This document shows positions 10,034 to 21,832 of a stretch of DNA of 64,000 bases, piece by piece. Below the pieces are notes generated by a model. It searched no databases and was not told the origin of the DNA. It worked only from the letters and a program-made list of their open reading frames with translations. The position numbers and the translations under genes were made by a program. The stretch is taken from assembly GCA_051294375.1 (NCBI GenBank), contig CM119267.1, positions 15,101,083 to 15,165,082 of the forward strand, in the 5' to 3' direction. The first letter of the stretch is position 1, and each line of letters begins with the position of its first letter. Source of the DNA: Paraspadella gotoi (lineage: Eukaryota; Chaetognatha).

Positions 10034-13000
10034 TTAAACAATCCCAGATTCTTTTGCCAAGGAGTAAAACATGCTTGATTCATCTCTGAGAAGGGCTTTA
10101 GGATCGTCATATTCTTTTATACTTCCGCGGTCTAAAGCCAGTATTTTATCATAATCCAAGATTGTATTAATTCTATGAGCAATTGTAAGTACGGTACAGT
10201 CTTTGAATTCTTTCCTTATCGTTGCCTGAATAAGATCGTCTGTATCCAAATCAACGGCGGCTGTGGCTTCATCCAAAACAAGGATTTTCGACTTTCTCAA
10301 CAAAGCTCTGGCAAGGCACAAGAGTTGTTGTTGCCCAGAAGACAGATTGCTACCGTACTCAGCGCAGAGGTGATTCAGACGTTCTGGCACGTTGCACACA
10401 AACTGTTTAAGGTGGGCCATTTCAAGCGCGTCCCATATAGTGGCATCGTCGTGACGACCGAAAGGATCTAAATTTTGACGCAAAGTGCCGGAGAAAACAA
10501 CGGCGTCTTGCGGAATGATGGAGAGACTGGATCGCAGGTCATAGAGACCCATCGACGACGAATCATGGGAATCAATTTTGATATTTCCCTTTGAAGCTTC
10601 AATTAGTCGAAACAAAGCCTTGGTGATGGTCGATTTACCAGCGCCAGTTCTTCCGACGATGCCGACTTTTTCTCCGGATTTAACTTTGAAAGTCAATTCT
10701 TTCAAGACGTCGTCGAGATTTTCTCGATATCGGGCGCTGAAGTTTTCAAAATCCAAACAACCGGATTTTATTTCTCCGTCCGTCGTTGAACTTCTTCTTT
10801 TGCCCTCAGTTTTGAAGGAAGAAAATTCTTCAAGACGTTCGACGGAAACTAAGTCCTGTTCCAACTGAGCCGCGGATCTTATGGCGCCTCCCAATCCGTT
10901 GCAAACTCCAAAGGAGAACGTGAGAGAAACGCCAATGATACCAGCAGTCGTCGCGCTGCCCAATACCGATAACAAACCGCAAAATAGAAGAACGAAAGTC
11001 GACGTTAGATAAATAAAAAATGATAACCACAAGTTTGACGTGCGGAAGGTGAATTCGGTTTTGCTGTATTCGTCCAAATGCCCGTGCCACTTTTCCAAGA
11101 AGTCATTTTGTTTTTCAAAAGCGCGAATAGTAACCAATCCCAACTGCGTCTGAGAAAAGTGCGACAACACGAAGGACAATGATGTCGATTTTAATCTTCT
11201 CACTTGCCTAGATGCCGGAATGTACATTTTATTGAGGAGGCCAAAAAAAATAAACAGCACGGGCACCAGAGTTAAAATCCATGGCTGAATGAAGCATATT
11301 ACAGCAATCAACAAGCATACCACTATCACAAATTGAAAAACATTGAGAAGAGTCGTATTTATCCTGCAATCTACGGCATCTATGTCGCTTGAGAAGCGAT
11401 TGATGATTCTCCCCAAAGGAGTTGTTTCAAAAAAGGACATTGGGTATTGCATTATTTTCGTTGAGAGCCGTTCATGAAAATAATATGACGATTTTGCAGT
11501 TCCAATGTAATCGGCTACTCTTCGTCCGACTACCAAAATACAGGCAAGAGTTGAAAATATGTTGTAAATCAAAACATAAAGATTAGTATTCATTGAACGA
11601 TCATCCAAATGTTCAGACATTTTTGTAGAATTCGTCTGATTACCTTTTTGAACGCGAGACACATCATCTGTCCATTTGGCTAACCAGATTCCAATTAAAA
11701 TTTCGAACAACTGGCAAAAAAAGATGGAAACCATGCCGCCTACGCAAACTCTCCATCCCAATGCTTTGATAAAATTCCAATAAACTGAAAAATTGACTGA
11801 TCCCGATTGATTTTCTTCTTTGCCAATTAACATTCCATTTTCATTCAAGGATTCTTTTTCAATTTCTGTCGAGACGACTGGGTGTTCTTTATAGTTTTCT
11901 TCATTAGCTGATTTGTACTTTTTTGCTAGAGCTGAAAAATATCCATTTTGTTGAGAGAGTTCTTCATAACTACCAACTTCACATATTGTTCCTTCGCTTA
12001 AAAAAACTATTTTGTCCATGGTGGAAGAAAAAGTCAGATTATTTGATACAAGAACTCGACTTTTGTTCCTAAGCAACCCCGACGGACCAATAACCCGATC
12101 AAAGATGTGTCTCCCAACGTGAGCATCAACTGCAGATAAAGGATCGTCTAATAAATAAAGATGAGCGTTGTCGTAAACGGCTCGGGCAAGAGCTACACGC
12201 AGTTTTTGTCCTCCTGAAAGATTGACGCCCTTTTCGCCGATTTCTGTTTCATCACCTGCAGGAAGGACTTTCAAATCTGGAAGAAGAGCGCATGCTTCAA
12301 GGACCAACTGGTATCTTTTCTCATCAAGTGGTTTTCCAAAAAGGATGTTGTTCCGCAGGCTAGCATTTTGAATCCAAGGTTGTTGACCAACAAAAGCAAC
12401 GCTTTTTTCTCTGTAAACATTTCCACAGGTTTGTATCATTTCTCCAAGGAGAGACATCAAAAAAGAAGATTTTCCGGAACCAACCTGCCCCACGATCATA
12501 GCACTCTCGCCTTTCTTCAAATCAAAGTTTATAGACTTTAAAGTGGGTTCTAAGTTATCACCCCATTTAAACTCACCATTGAATAATTGGATGCTAAACT
12601 CATTGTTGATTGGCTCGATGAAATCATCAGAATATTCTTCTCGTCTCATGAACTTGTCTATTCTTTTTGAAGCCACCCACACTTGAACACCTTGTACTAT
12701 GCATTCAGGCAGCCACAGTAAACGATCCTTTAAATTTGTGAAAAGTCCTAAGGATACAAACACAATCTCAGGGCTGAGAGATTTGCCAGATATAAGTGCA
12801 AAGACAGAAATAGAAACAGCTTGAGCTAATATTGCAGACAGTTGAGTTGTGAAACTATTTAATATATCATATCTCATTACTTTTTTGCGCATGTTAATCT
12901 CAGTTTTTCTCACGTTTCTTATCTTTTCCAAAAATGCTTCTTCCCAAGCATAAAGCTTTAGAACCTGAATTCCGTTGAGTATTTCATTGATAATCTTGAC

Positions 13001-15233
13001 TCGAGAATCTTTGATTTTCATGTATTCACTCTGATTGGCTTTTTGTTTGCGTGTGATAAGTATGGTTGTAGGCACCAAGACACATAGCAACACCAGGCCA
13101 GTTAAAAAAGATGGCCCAAGTTGTTGCCATAATAGGTAAACATAAATAACCAGTTCTGCGGGAATGATTAATCCTTCTAGAAAAAAAATCAGATAGAAAA
13201 ACTTAGGTGAATCTTGGTTGATGAGGTTGACCATTTCACCCACTGTTGATTTTTGTCTTGACTCAACAGACAGTCGCAAGCTTTTTGAAAACACGGCATT
13301 TTTCAACGTTCTATCAATCTTTAGGCCCAAAAATGTTCCACACCATATGTAAAAGACAAACGTGGAGGCCTCCATGAAGTTACAAACAGTCAGAGTAATC
13401 ACATAAAGGACTCCTTTCCAACCCCATTCTTCCATAAAACCACTCATTTCTTTTCGCCGCTCCAAATGCTTTAACAAAATTCCCAAAATCAACGGCTTGA
13501 CGATCTCAAAGACGATGCGAAGGCATTGAAGCATCGCCAAAGAAAAAATATTCCATTTAAAGCCAGATAAAACAGTTCCACAAGCGGATTTTGCCAGCCA
13601 ATGGAATCCTCTGGACCTTCTTAGTTCTGCCTTCTTGATCCCTGATCCGTCATCCAATATCAAATCTTCCAAATCTTCACTTTTAAGAGAAACACCCAAA
13701 GAATTTTTTCTGTTATTCTTGGATTTTAAAACAAAACCCCCGTGATTAGCTCGACGAGTCGGCACTGTCGACCTCCATCTTGAATGAAAGACATCGGACA
13801 AATACTGACTCTTGCAATCCGGTGGAATGTCGTCCAGGTCTTCTTGAACCAGTTCTTTTTTGTAGCCGCGAATGAGGAACGGAGTAATCCAGGCATAGAC
13901 CAGGCGGGATGCCGTGCTTGCCTGTAAGAATTTTTTTTTTTAATTTTTAGCAACTAAACCCAGAAACAAGGTTAAAAATATGAATTTTATTTAAACAATA
14001 GTTAGTAAATAAAAAAACTTACCTTGTCAAACGGAGATTTTGATCGTGGAACGGAAAGGTTGAAGCAGTTGAGAAAGAACATCGCGATCGAAGCGACGGA
14101 GACAATGGCCGCGCAGACGCCGTACTCAAAATCTAACTCCTTTTCCCCCAGCAGCCGCTCGTCCACTTCATCCTTTGATGTTAAGTTCGAAGCCACTGGC
14201 CACGATCCTAGCTGCAGCGCGGGCAGCGTCTGCAGCAGCACTACCGACTGTAGAGACGACGTCAAAGCCCAGAAAAAGAACAACAACAGCCCCAGCGGGA
14301 ACGAGGCATCGGCGGCCTCTCTGAAGGCGACGAACAGAGCCAAAGTGGTGGAGAGAATAAGGAGCTGTGGAGAAACCAGGGCGAAGGGCGGAAGAGACGA
14401 GCCGGTAAAGGTGCGCATGTGAAGTGACAGGAGGGCGGCGGCTGCGGCGGCGATGGCGCAGCTGAGCAGCAGCTTGACCGCCAACCAGAATTTGACGCGG
14501 GGCGGAAATGATCGCCAGGATGCGGCGAAGGGGCGGCGGCGGACCAAACTGGAAATGAAGCCGAAGGAAGGTTAAATTAGCTAAGTTGTAGAGGAACCGG
14601 TTATAAAAATATCAGTGGCCAAAACTGAAGGTTTTAAAAATATCAGTGGCCAAAACTTGTTTTTATCTTAGAAGGAATGATATTTTTTTTAAACTGAAAC
14701 CACAGATTAGCAGAAGAAAAGAATGATTTAAATTATATCATTATCTTTGGGGCCTTAACCCGCCATAGTTTGTCCGAAGTCAATGGCCAGGATAGCTAAT
14801 TATCAAATGAATAAATAATTTTTGGTATCGGTCATGCCAATTTTAAAAATTAATTAGTTGTTAGTCTTAGGATGTTAACTTACTTCCCCAACGAGGCCAG
14901 GACGCCGATAATCAAAAAGAGACCAGGGATCCAAATCGGAGCCGAATGAAGGAGGCAAAAGGAGAAGCGAGGCGATCCCGTGTTCCAACTCTCGTCCCAA
15001 TCCCACAACACCCCGGCGCCGCAAAGAGGCCGGAAGTAAATGTCATCCTTCGAGGAGGCTTCCCCGGCGCCAGGGGTCGCTGGGCCATTGGTGGTGCTGG
15101 CCATTTCGTCGATTGCAATGATGGTGGAGGCGTTAGTTGCGGTTATGATGGGCGGGTCTGTCGTGGACGAGATTTGGGCTCCGGATGATGAGATGGCGTC
15201 AGTTGTGGCGTTCAGGATGAAAAAGTTCGTCAT
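10034..15233 (-). CDS. ABCC1/MRP-type ABC transporter (TMD0-TMD1-NBD1-TMD2-NBD2), complete, 3 exons
   Basis: Multidrug-resistance-associated proteins export organic anions and glutathione or glucuronide conjugates across the plasma membrane using ATP. Coding exons are 14884-15233, 14023-14548 and 10034-13921. Splice sites (GTAAGT donors, CAG acceptors) and phases fit, and 4764 nt give 1587 codons plus stop; human ABCC1 has about 1530. The start is the ATG at 15233 in a CACC context. Exon 1 carries the MRP N-terminal motif (FRPLCG..LWDWDESWNT). Exons 1-2 form TMD0, and exon 3 opens with the linker (ASRLVYAWITPFLIRGYKK). NBD1 has Walker A GQVGSGKSS (about 770-778), LSGGQ (860-864) and Walker B LYLLDDPLSAVD. 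NBD2 has GRTGAGKST (1382-1390), LSSGQ (1485-1489), ILVLDEATAAVD and the switch His (about 1541). The NBD1 switch position is Asn (VSNNLTF, about 919). Core transporter, TMD1 to stop, lies in a single exon. Unlike its neighbours it shows no frameshift. Confidence 0.97.
13922..14022 (-). other. ABCC intron 2 (101 bp)
   Basis: The donor GTAAGT follows SPFDK. The acceptor TTCTTACAG precedes ASTASRL. Joining at phase 0 restores the MRP linker between TMD0 and TMD1. Confidence 0.9.
14549..14883 (-). other. ABCC intron 1 (335 bp) with a 22-bp direct repeat
   Basis: The donor GTAAGT follows TTGGGGAA, and the acceptor is CATTTCCAG; the split codon reads Asn. A 22-bp unit containing ATCAGTGGCCAAAACT occurs twice, at 14605-14626 and 14636-14657. 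Confidence 0.88.
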
Positions 15234-15289
15234 GGTGCAGATGGTTTAAATTGGACTCTGCTGTTGGAAGGATGGTAACATTTAATTTA

Positions 15290-15370
15290 TGGGAGAGAGA
15301 GAGAGAGAGAGAGTAGAGAGAGAGTAGAAGAAAGAGAGAGAGAAGAAGAGAGAGAGAGAAGAGAAGAGAA
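15290..15370. repeat. (GA)n array just upstream of the ABCC start
   Basis: An interrupted GA tract lies 60-140 bp upstream of the ABCC ATG, in the 5' UTR or proximal promoter. Binding by a GAGA-type factor is conceivable but cannot be shown here. Confidence 0.9.
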
Positions 15371-15481
15371 ATTTTATTTCCGCCCGAAAAACGAAAATTT
15401 TCCGTTTGGTGAAGCAAGAACTATTTACCTTTTTTAAAATTAAATCATAAGAATAATTACAATAACTCGTGATCGTTAAGG

Positions 15482-15541
15482 AAAATTATTTGTTTGTTTT
15501 AAATCGCGATCAAAATTATTTGTTTGTTTTAAATCGCGATC
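15482..15541. repeat. Perfect 2 x 30-bp tandem repeat upstream of ABCC
   Basis: Two identical 30-bp units, 15482-15511 and 15512-15541. Each ends in AAATCGCGATC, which contains the palindrome ATCGCGAT. They lie about 250-310 bp upstream of the ABCC ATG. Confidence 0.95.
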
Positions 15542-15643
15542 AAATTTTTTTGATCTTTTAAACCGAAAACAGAGAAAATCTCAGCGAAGAGCCGGTGTTT
15601 TCAATGGACACGAAAGAGTTGCGCAACATCATCCGCGCTTCCT

Positions 15644-15681
15644 GATTGGTCTAAATTAGAAGGGGATTCTCTCCCGATTGG
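15644..15681 (-). promoter_or_regulatory. Two CCAAT boxes (NF-Y type) upstream of ABCC
   Basis: On the gene strand, GACCAATCAG (core at 15644-15649) and AACCAATCGG (core at 15676-15681) lie about 410-450 bp before the ATG, 32 bp apart. Paired CCAAT boxes at about three helical turns are typical of NF-Y promoters. The role is inferred from position. Confidence 0.45.
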
Positions 15682-16143
15682 TTTCGGATGTCGTCTTGGG
15701 TCCGAAGACCAACATTTTGTACTTAAAAGCAAGTCGGAATGATAAAGAAGAAATGATGCAACATGCGTAAAATGCTATTTTGGGATTTTTTTTTTATAGT
15801 GGCAATGATTGCGAAATAAATGTCTCTGTTTGTTTTTAACTTTTTTTAAGATTTATCTGATAAGTCAAGAAGATTCCATTTCGAAATTTTAAGAAAAGTA
15901 TTTTTTAATTTTCTAAAAATAGATTCATTATTCATATCTGCTTCACAGAAATATAGCCTACATAACAAAGGTAAAAAAAGTAAACAAAGGTTAAAGATAA
16001 AAACCTTCAAAATGCTTTTGATAGAAATTTCTTTCAAGATTACATTTTAGGTTTTCCTAAAATTAGATTAAATCGTGTTAACTTCCTAAAAACTTACAAA
16101 TTGTTTATTGTGTATAAACTATCAATTTCGTTGGGTTTTGAAA

Positions 16144-16331
16144 TTTAGGAGAAAAAAAACAATTTATTTGTTTTTATCAACGAATTGTTTTATTGTTAAT
16201 ACATGTTTCGACTCTTGAGTTTTAGAGTTTTAGAACTGATGAAGACTCTAAAACTCAAGAGTCGAAACATGTATTAACAATAAAACAATTCGTTGATAAA
16301 AACAAATAAATTGTTTTTTTTTTCTCCTAAA
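16144..16331. mobile_element. Long hairpin palindrome, arms about 85 bp, 16-nt loop; possible foldback/MITE or Penelope-like end
   Basis: The left arm is 16144-16228 and the right arm 16245-16331. They are reverse complements apart from a two-base length difference in an A/T run. The flanks just outside differ, so this is a local structure and not a whole-read inversion. Short words (ATTGTTTATT) recur on both sides, but no clean target-site duplication is visible. There is no ORF. The type of element is not settled. Confidence 0.6.
16236..16267 (+). ncRNA. Hammerhead-ribozyme-like core in the palindrome (possibly decayed)
   Basis: CTGATGA (16236-16242) is followed by one extra A, a 5-bp stem GACTC/GAGTC (16244-16248 / 16259-16263) closing a 10-nt loop, and then GAAA (16264-16267). 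This is the conserved hammerhead order CUGAUGA, stem II, GAAA. The outer palindrome arms would serve as stem III, with GUU as the possible cleavage triplet. Against activity: the extra A after CUGAUGA, no convincing stem I, and competition from the long hairpin. Similar decayed motifs are known at ends of Penelope-like elements. Confidence 0.35.
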
Positions 16332-16447
16332 GATTGTTTATTCAAATATAGTGATAAATCAGCAATGAACAAATTCTATGATTCTCTGTTGCTACTTACT
16401 TTCCCCCTCTTTCTCTTCTTCAGTCTTTTCTTCTCCGCTCTCTCTCT

Positions 16448-16547
16448 NNNNNNNNNNNNNNNNNNNNNNNNNNNNNNNNNNNNNNNNNNNNNNNNNNNNN
16501 NNNNNNNNNNNNNNNNNNNNNNNNNNNNNNNNNNNNNNNNNNNNNNN
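16448..16547. other. Assembly gap, 100 N, within a CT array
   Basis: N run flanked on both sides by CT repeats. It is probably an unresolved microsatellite. Confidence 1.
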
Positions 16548-17526
16548 CTCTCTTTTTCTCACGCTTTCTCGCATTATCTCCGTCGTGTTTTTATCGCCAG
16601 GATTCTTTATATTCGAGCTGTAAAAAGGGATCGCGTGTTTTTCTTAGCTCCTGAGGGCCGAACCCTTTGCATTTCGCCGTCCATGGGATAATTTACTACG
16701 AGGCCGTCGGAGCTGCGAAGGTTTTTCTTTGCAGCGCGGATGGTGAGTTTGAGTGGGGATGGAGGAGGGTGGGTGAGTGGGGAAATGGGGTGAGTGGAAG
16801 AGAATAAAATAGTGGGAGTGGGCAAGACGGGATGGTAAAACTAAGGCGGTTGATATAAAAAATATTATTGGGGGAGTTAGGAGGGTGAATCAATAAAGAG
16901 GAAACGTGAAAGGAAAGTAAAAAAAAAATAAGAGAAACTGAAAGAAGGAAATAGAAAAGTAAGACGAATCCAGAGCATGAAGAGAAGAAAGTCAGTTACT
17001 TGGTGGAACACAGCTTCATAGATTTTGTCGAAATATCGAAATATCGATATTTAAGAAATATGATTAGTGGTTATTTGATCCAAAAAGTACAGAAAAAAAT
17101 TTTTAAAATAAAAACAAAGAGAGGGAAATGTACCGACAAAAGACGGACTAGCAGACTGACAGTCTTAGAAGAAAAAGCGTCGAATCTCAAAACAACGACT
17201 TCATTTGTTTTTGATCGAAAAGAATAAATCAGTTATTTCCCGTCCAAGAGGTCGGCGTCGGGTTCGTCGGGTCAGGGTCCACGTCATCACCTTTTTTTTC
17301 CTTTCCGCTTTTTCTCACTGAATCAAAATCGCGTCAAGAGGAAAAGAAAAAGACGCGGAAAGATGGAGAGATAGAAAGAGGGAGACGGAGGAGGAATGAA
17401 AAAGTAGGTCGAAGAAAGAGAGATGAAAAAGATTTACAAATAAGGGGTCAAAAAAAAGTATCCCTTGAACAACGGGTAAGTTAAGAAATAGATTGGGGTA
17501 TGTTTATTGTTTAATTAAATTAATTA

Positions 17527-17728
17527 NNNNNNNNNNNNNNNNNNNNNNNNNNNNNNNNNNNNNNNNNNNNNNNNNNNNNNNNNNNNNNNNNNNNNNNNNN
17601 NNNNNNNNNNNNNNNNNNNNNNNNNNNNNNNNNNNNNNNNNNNNNNNNNNNNNNNNNNNNNNNNNNNNNNNNNNNNNNNNNNNNNNNNNNNNNNNNNNNN
17701 NNNNNNNNNNNNNNNNNNNNNNNNNNNN
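17527..17728. other. Assembly gap, 202 N
   Basis: N run of estimated size. AT-rich sequence lies on its left and a GC-rich island begins on its right. Confidence 1.
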
Positions 17729-17799
17729 GTGGGGGAAAGAAGAGGGGGCGGCTCTCGATGTTCATCTTTTTTTATCGTCTCCCTCGCGTCTTTTTTTCT

Positions 17800-18800
17800 C
17801 CCTTTTCCTCGACGGCTGCGGCTGGCTGCGGCGCACGCTGCAGAGTTTGCGGCGGCGACGGCGGCGGCGCGGATCCTGGCGGATGACTCTGGAATCGTTC
17901 GTTTGAAAAAAATGTTTTTCTTCGCTTTTTTTTTTTCTCTTTCTCCTTTTCAACAAATTTTTCTTTCCACAGAGAATCGAAGAGGCGGATAGAGAGAACG
18001 AGAGAGATAGAGCGAAAGAGAGGGAGCAACAGGCATGATCCCTGGAGAGCAAGGGCCTTGGGTGCGCCGCCGCCGCCGCCGCCGACAAAGACTGGGCGCC
18101 GACGAGAGAAGAAAGGGATGAAAAGTATTCCTGAGTTTCGGAAGGCGGTGTGAACGGGGGACGGAAGGCGCCGGCGGCGCGGGTCGGAGATTGGGCGCCG
18201 AGCGGCGTCGCTATTCGCCGAGCGGCGCGCCGCCGCGGCGAAGAATCCCGCGAGAGACGAAAAAGATGGAAGCGGCGGTGGCGGCGCCGAACCCGAGGCG
18301 TCGCTGATCCGTGGCGGCGCCGATCCGTGCCGAGCGGGCGGGCGGGACGTCCGGGAGAAGGGGCGGCTCCGGTTGGGTGAAGACGGTCGGGGCGGACGCC
18401 GCCAGGGATTTTAAAAAGGCGGGGGGGATTAGAGAGGGAAGGTGTAATGGGGAATGGAACGCAGGGAAGGGATTAGGGAATGGGACAAGGGGATTAGGGG
18501 AAGAAGGGGATTTGGTGATTGAGGGATGCGATGATGCACAATGGATAAGAAAGCGGGAAAGGAAGTGGTAATTGAAGGGAGCGAGCGCTATGAATTGTAA
18601 AATGTAACATGTGACATTGACTAAGCGGAAAAATAAAATGTGAAAAAAGACAATTGGGGAGAAGGGAAAAGGGAAAGAAAGTCGCTGGGGGAGCGGCGAC
18701 GGCGACGGCGACGGCGGCGACGGGCGGCGGCGGCGGGGCGGGCGGCGCCAGCGGCGAGAAAAGCGAAGGGCGTCGATTAACAACGGTTTAAGGAGAAGAA
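17800..18800. promoter_or_regulatory. CpG island / GC-rich block, gene unknown
   Basis: Dense CGG/GGC and CpG content at 17815-17875, 18065-18420 and 18690-18790, in a region that is otherwise AT- or GA-rich. No homologous coding frame was recognised. It could be the promoter and first exon of an unseen gene, or simple GC-rich repeat. Confidence 0.4.
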
Positions 18801-21800
18801 TAAAAACGAAGCGAGGAGATGGAGGGGGCGGGGGCGGAGGGGGGAGGGGGATTAGAGAAGGAAAACGGGGACGAAACATTGGAGGATAAAGTAGGGTCAG
18901 ACTCTTACAAGTAGATAGAAAGCAAAAAAGGAAAAGGGTTAGGCACGACAAGGAACGAGAAGAAAACTGAGGAAAGGAAAAGAAAAAGAAAAGGAACAAG
19001 GAAGAGAAGGAGGCGAGGAAGACAGAAAGAGGAGGCGATAACGAGAGAGCGAGAGAGGAGGCGCGAAAATGAGCTTCCCAGACGGTTTTGTGAAAACTAA
19101 CAATGAGATAAATTAAGCGAGAAAAAAATTAATGATTTACTGCTCTGCGCATAATTAGTCGGTCTTTAAAGTATCTTCGAAAGCATCGCGGGAGAAAAGA
19201 GCGAGGACACTGTCATGGTGAAATGTTTTTTTTTTACAGAATAGGACGCAAAAAAAAAAAAAAATAGAGATTTTGTATGCAGCCAGTCAGATTCAAGATC
19301 CTCTTAATTTTTTTCTACTGATAAGGACGAGCTTTGCTTTTAAATCGAGTTTGACGAAAAAGCAGCTCCTGAGGAAGGGAGGAAAACTCATAGAGTTGAT
19401 ACGCGCTATTTTATTTGATCTATATCGTATTGTTAAATTCAGAACAATGTCTGGTCCAACTTTTCAACCGTATTTAGTATTCACATTTAACGTTTCCAGA
19501 TTCTCCGTGGTGAATTCCAGTATTAAACGATTCCACTCACTCTACACGATTCCATTCTCGTTCCGGATTCCATTGTTTTGAATTCCATTGTTTCGATTCC
19601 CTTCGTCGTCTCCGCTAAACAGAACCTTCGGCCCCCTCGCTTCTCAGAAGGGCGTCGATGAGAGAGAGGAGCGGAAATGAGAAGCGGGAACCGGAGAAGC
19701 GAATTGAGATGGAATCCTGAGCGATTGGGTTTTGGTTACATCCTTGAAATTCAAATTTTCAAAATTTTCAAACTTTTCAAAAAAAGCTGCCATGTCGTAT
19801 GAGTTAACTTGAATCTGAGATTGAGATTGGCATCGTGAGAATTACTTCATAAAACGGCCAAGGTTATTGACATAAGTTTGTGTGTACGTATCATAATCAT
19901 ACGGTATCATAATCAAAAACTTTAACAAAAGTATTTCACTTAACATTCAACTGTACCACTATGAAGGACGTACATAAGAAGTGGTCTCACTCACCCCGCC
20001 GTCGCACCGCCCCGCCACCCTACCGCCCCACCCTCCGTCGCCCAACCGCCCCGGTCAACCTCGAGTCGGAGACAAAAATTATGATCTCCACTCCATCACG
20101 GCGTTTCTCTGTGACTCTTCGACTAACGCGTTCGGCGCCAGAACTTCCGGTCCTCGCGCCTTTGAATAATTCATTGATCTCGTTAATGCACTTTCGGCCA
20201 CAGTTTTTTTTTTCTTTCTTTTTTTTGTGATGATTGATGAAGTGATTTTTTTTCTGAGTGAACGAAGTCAGCCCAGTCGCGGAACGTGAAAAGTTACATA
20301 TTTAGGCTCGAGACAGGACATGGTGCAGAAATATTTTTTTTTAAATTTTGAATTTCGTTATGAACGTTTTTTAATAAAAAGTGATGTTGAATAATGATAA
20401 TAATAACAGCTCTCGAACTTTACATTTAAAGTGAAATGTTTAATCAGTTTAATGTAAAGTTAAAAGGTTCTAAGAGTAATTATTTTAGAATTATTTAAAT
20501 CAAATTTTTACTAATAAAAAATTACTTAGTATATCTTCATAGATTTGATAGTAAAAAGTACGAAAAAACGTTGCATTTAAACACTGCCGAACCAAGCAGA
20601 ACTTGCCACGGTGCGGAACCGAGTCGCTACAAAAGGAAGAAAAAAAGTTCGCCGAACGATTAAACTCTCTCACCAATTGTGGGCGCGGGCGGTGGGCGCC
20701 TCGAGCGAGAAAAAAAAGAGGCGGACTGGGTGACGAGAAGAGTAATCGACGCTCAGAAGACGTGGATATGTGGGCGCGGTGCTGGGCGCGGTCCGTGGGC
20801 GTCGTTGGGAGAGAGGAGGGAGCAAGGCGCGGGTGAGTGATCCCGGCCGTTTAATGGCCCGAGTTACGGCGCTAATTTCGCGCGGCCCATCTTTTATGCA
20901 TTGGACGGAGGGTTACGGCCTCGGGACTCCATTTCTTGACCGCCGCTACTTTGAAAACCACTTTGGTATATGATGTAAATTAGCTAGGGAATTCTTTCTT
21001 TTTTTTCCTTTTTTTTTAAGAAATGAAACAAAGTTTTTTTTCTGTCTGCAGAAATTGTATAAATTGCATAAATTAATATTTTGTTTCAGTAATTTCATAA
21101 TTATGTTATTTATTTTTTTTTTTTACCATTTTCGATCGTTGTCGATATCTTATCAAAAAATAATAACGCTTTACAAAACGTTCATTCTCTTCCCGTCTCC
21201 GCCATATTTTTTTCTCCTTTTTTCCGATCTCTCCACGAAAACTGCTATTTTGTTTTGGATTCAAATTCACCGTGTCCATCTGTCGACCGATTTTTCTTCA
21301 GTGTTTGTTTTCGTTTCACTCTCTCTTTTTTCTTTCTCCTTTTTTTCCTCATCAGAATTCAAATAAATCTTGGGTCTTCCTCGTCAGAAATTAATCTTGA
21401 TGACAACAAACCAAGTGTCTGCGGAAAATCCAAAACCTGATTCTTCATCTTCTTTCTCCACCTCCGTCGTTTTATATTCTCTCTTCTTTTTTTTTCGTCT
21501 CCTTTTCTTTTATTTGGGAGTCTGTAAGAGGCCGTTTTCTTTTCTTTATATATATTTTCCTTTTTCTTTCTAGAATTTTTTTTCCTATTTCTTTCTCAAA
21601 TTAACAATCGCCGCAAGCAGAAGCAATTACCATTGCAGTTTTCTTACGTATTTTCGAACCGAATAGACCGCTTTTAAAGTTACCTTTTCTTTCCTTTTAA
21701 CTCACTTTCTGACCGACTTCAGCGTTTCTTCCTTAACTAATTCGTTCTCGTCTCCTCTCCCAATTCTTCCTAATCTTCTTCTTCCGGTCTTAACTTTCCC

Positions 21801-21832
21801 TTCCTAAACTCACCCCTAATCTTTTATTAACC

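Noticed and set aside
18211-18999. 262-codon minus-strand open frame
   Set aside because: Pro/Ser/Phe-rich translation of GC-rich and pyrimidine-rich low-complexity DNA, with no domain or splice context.
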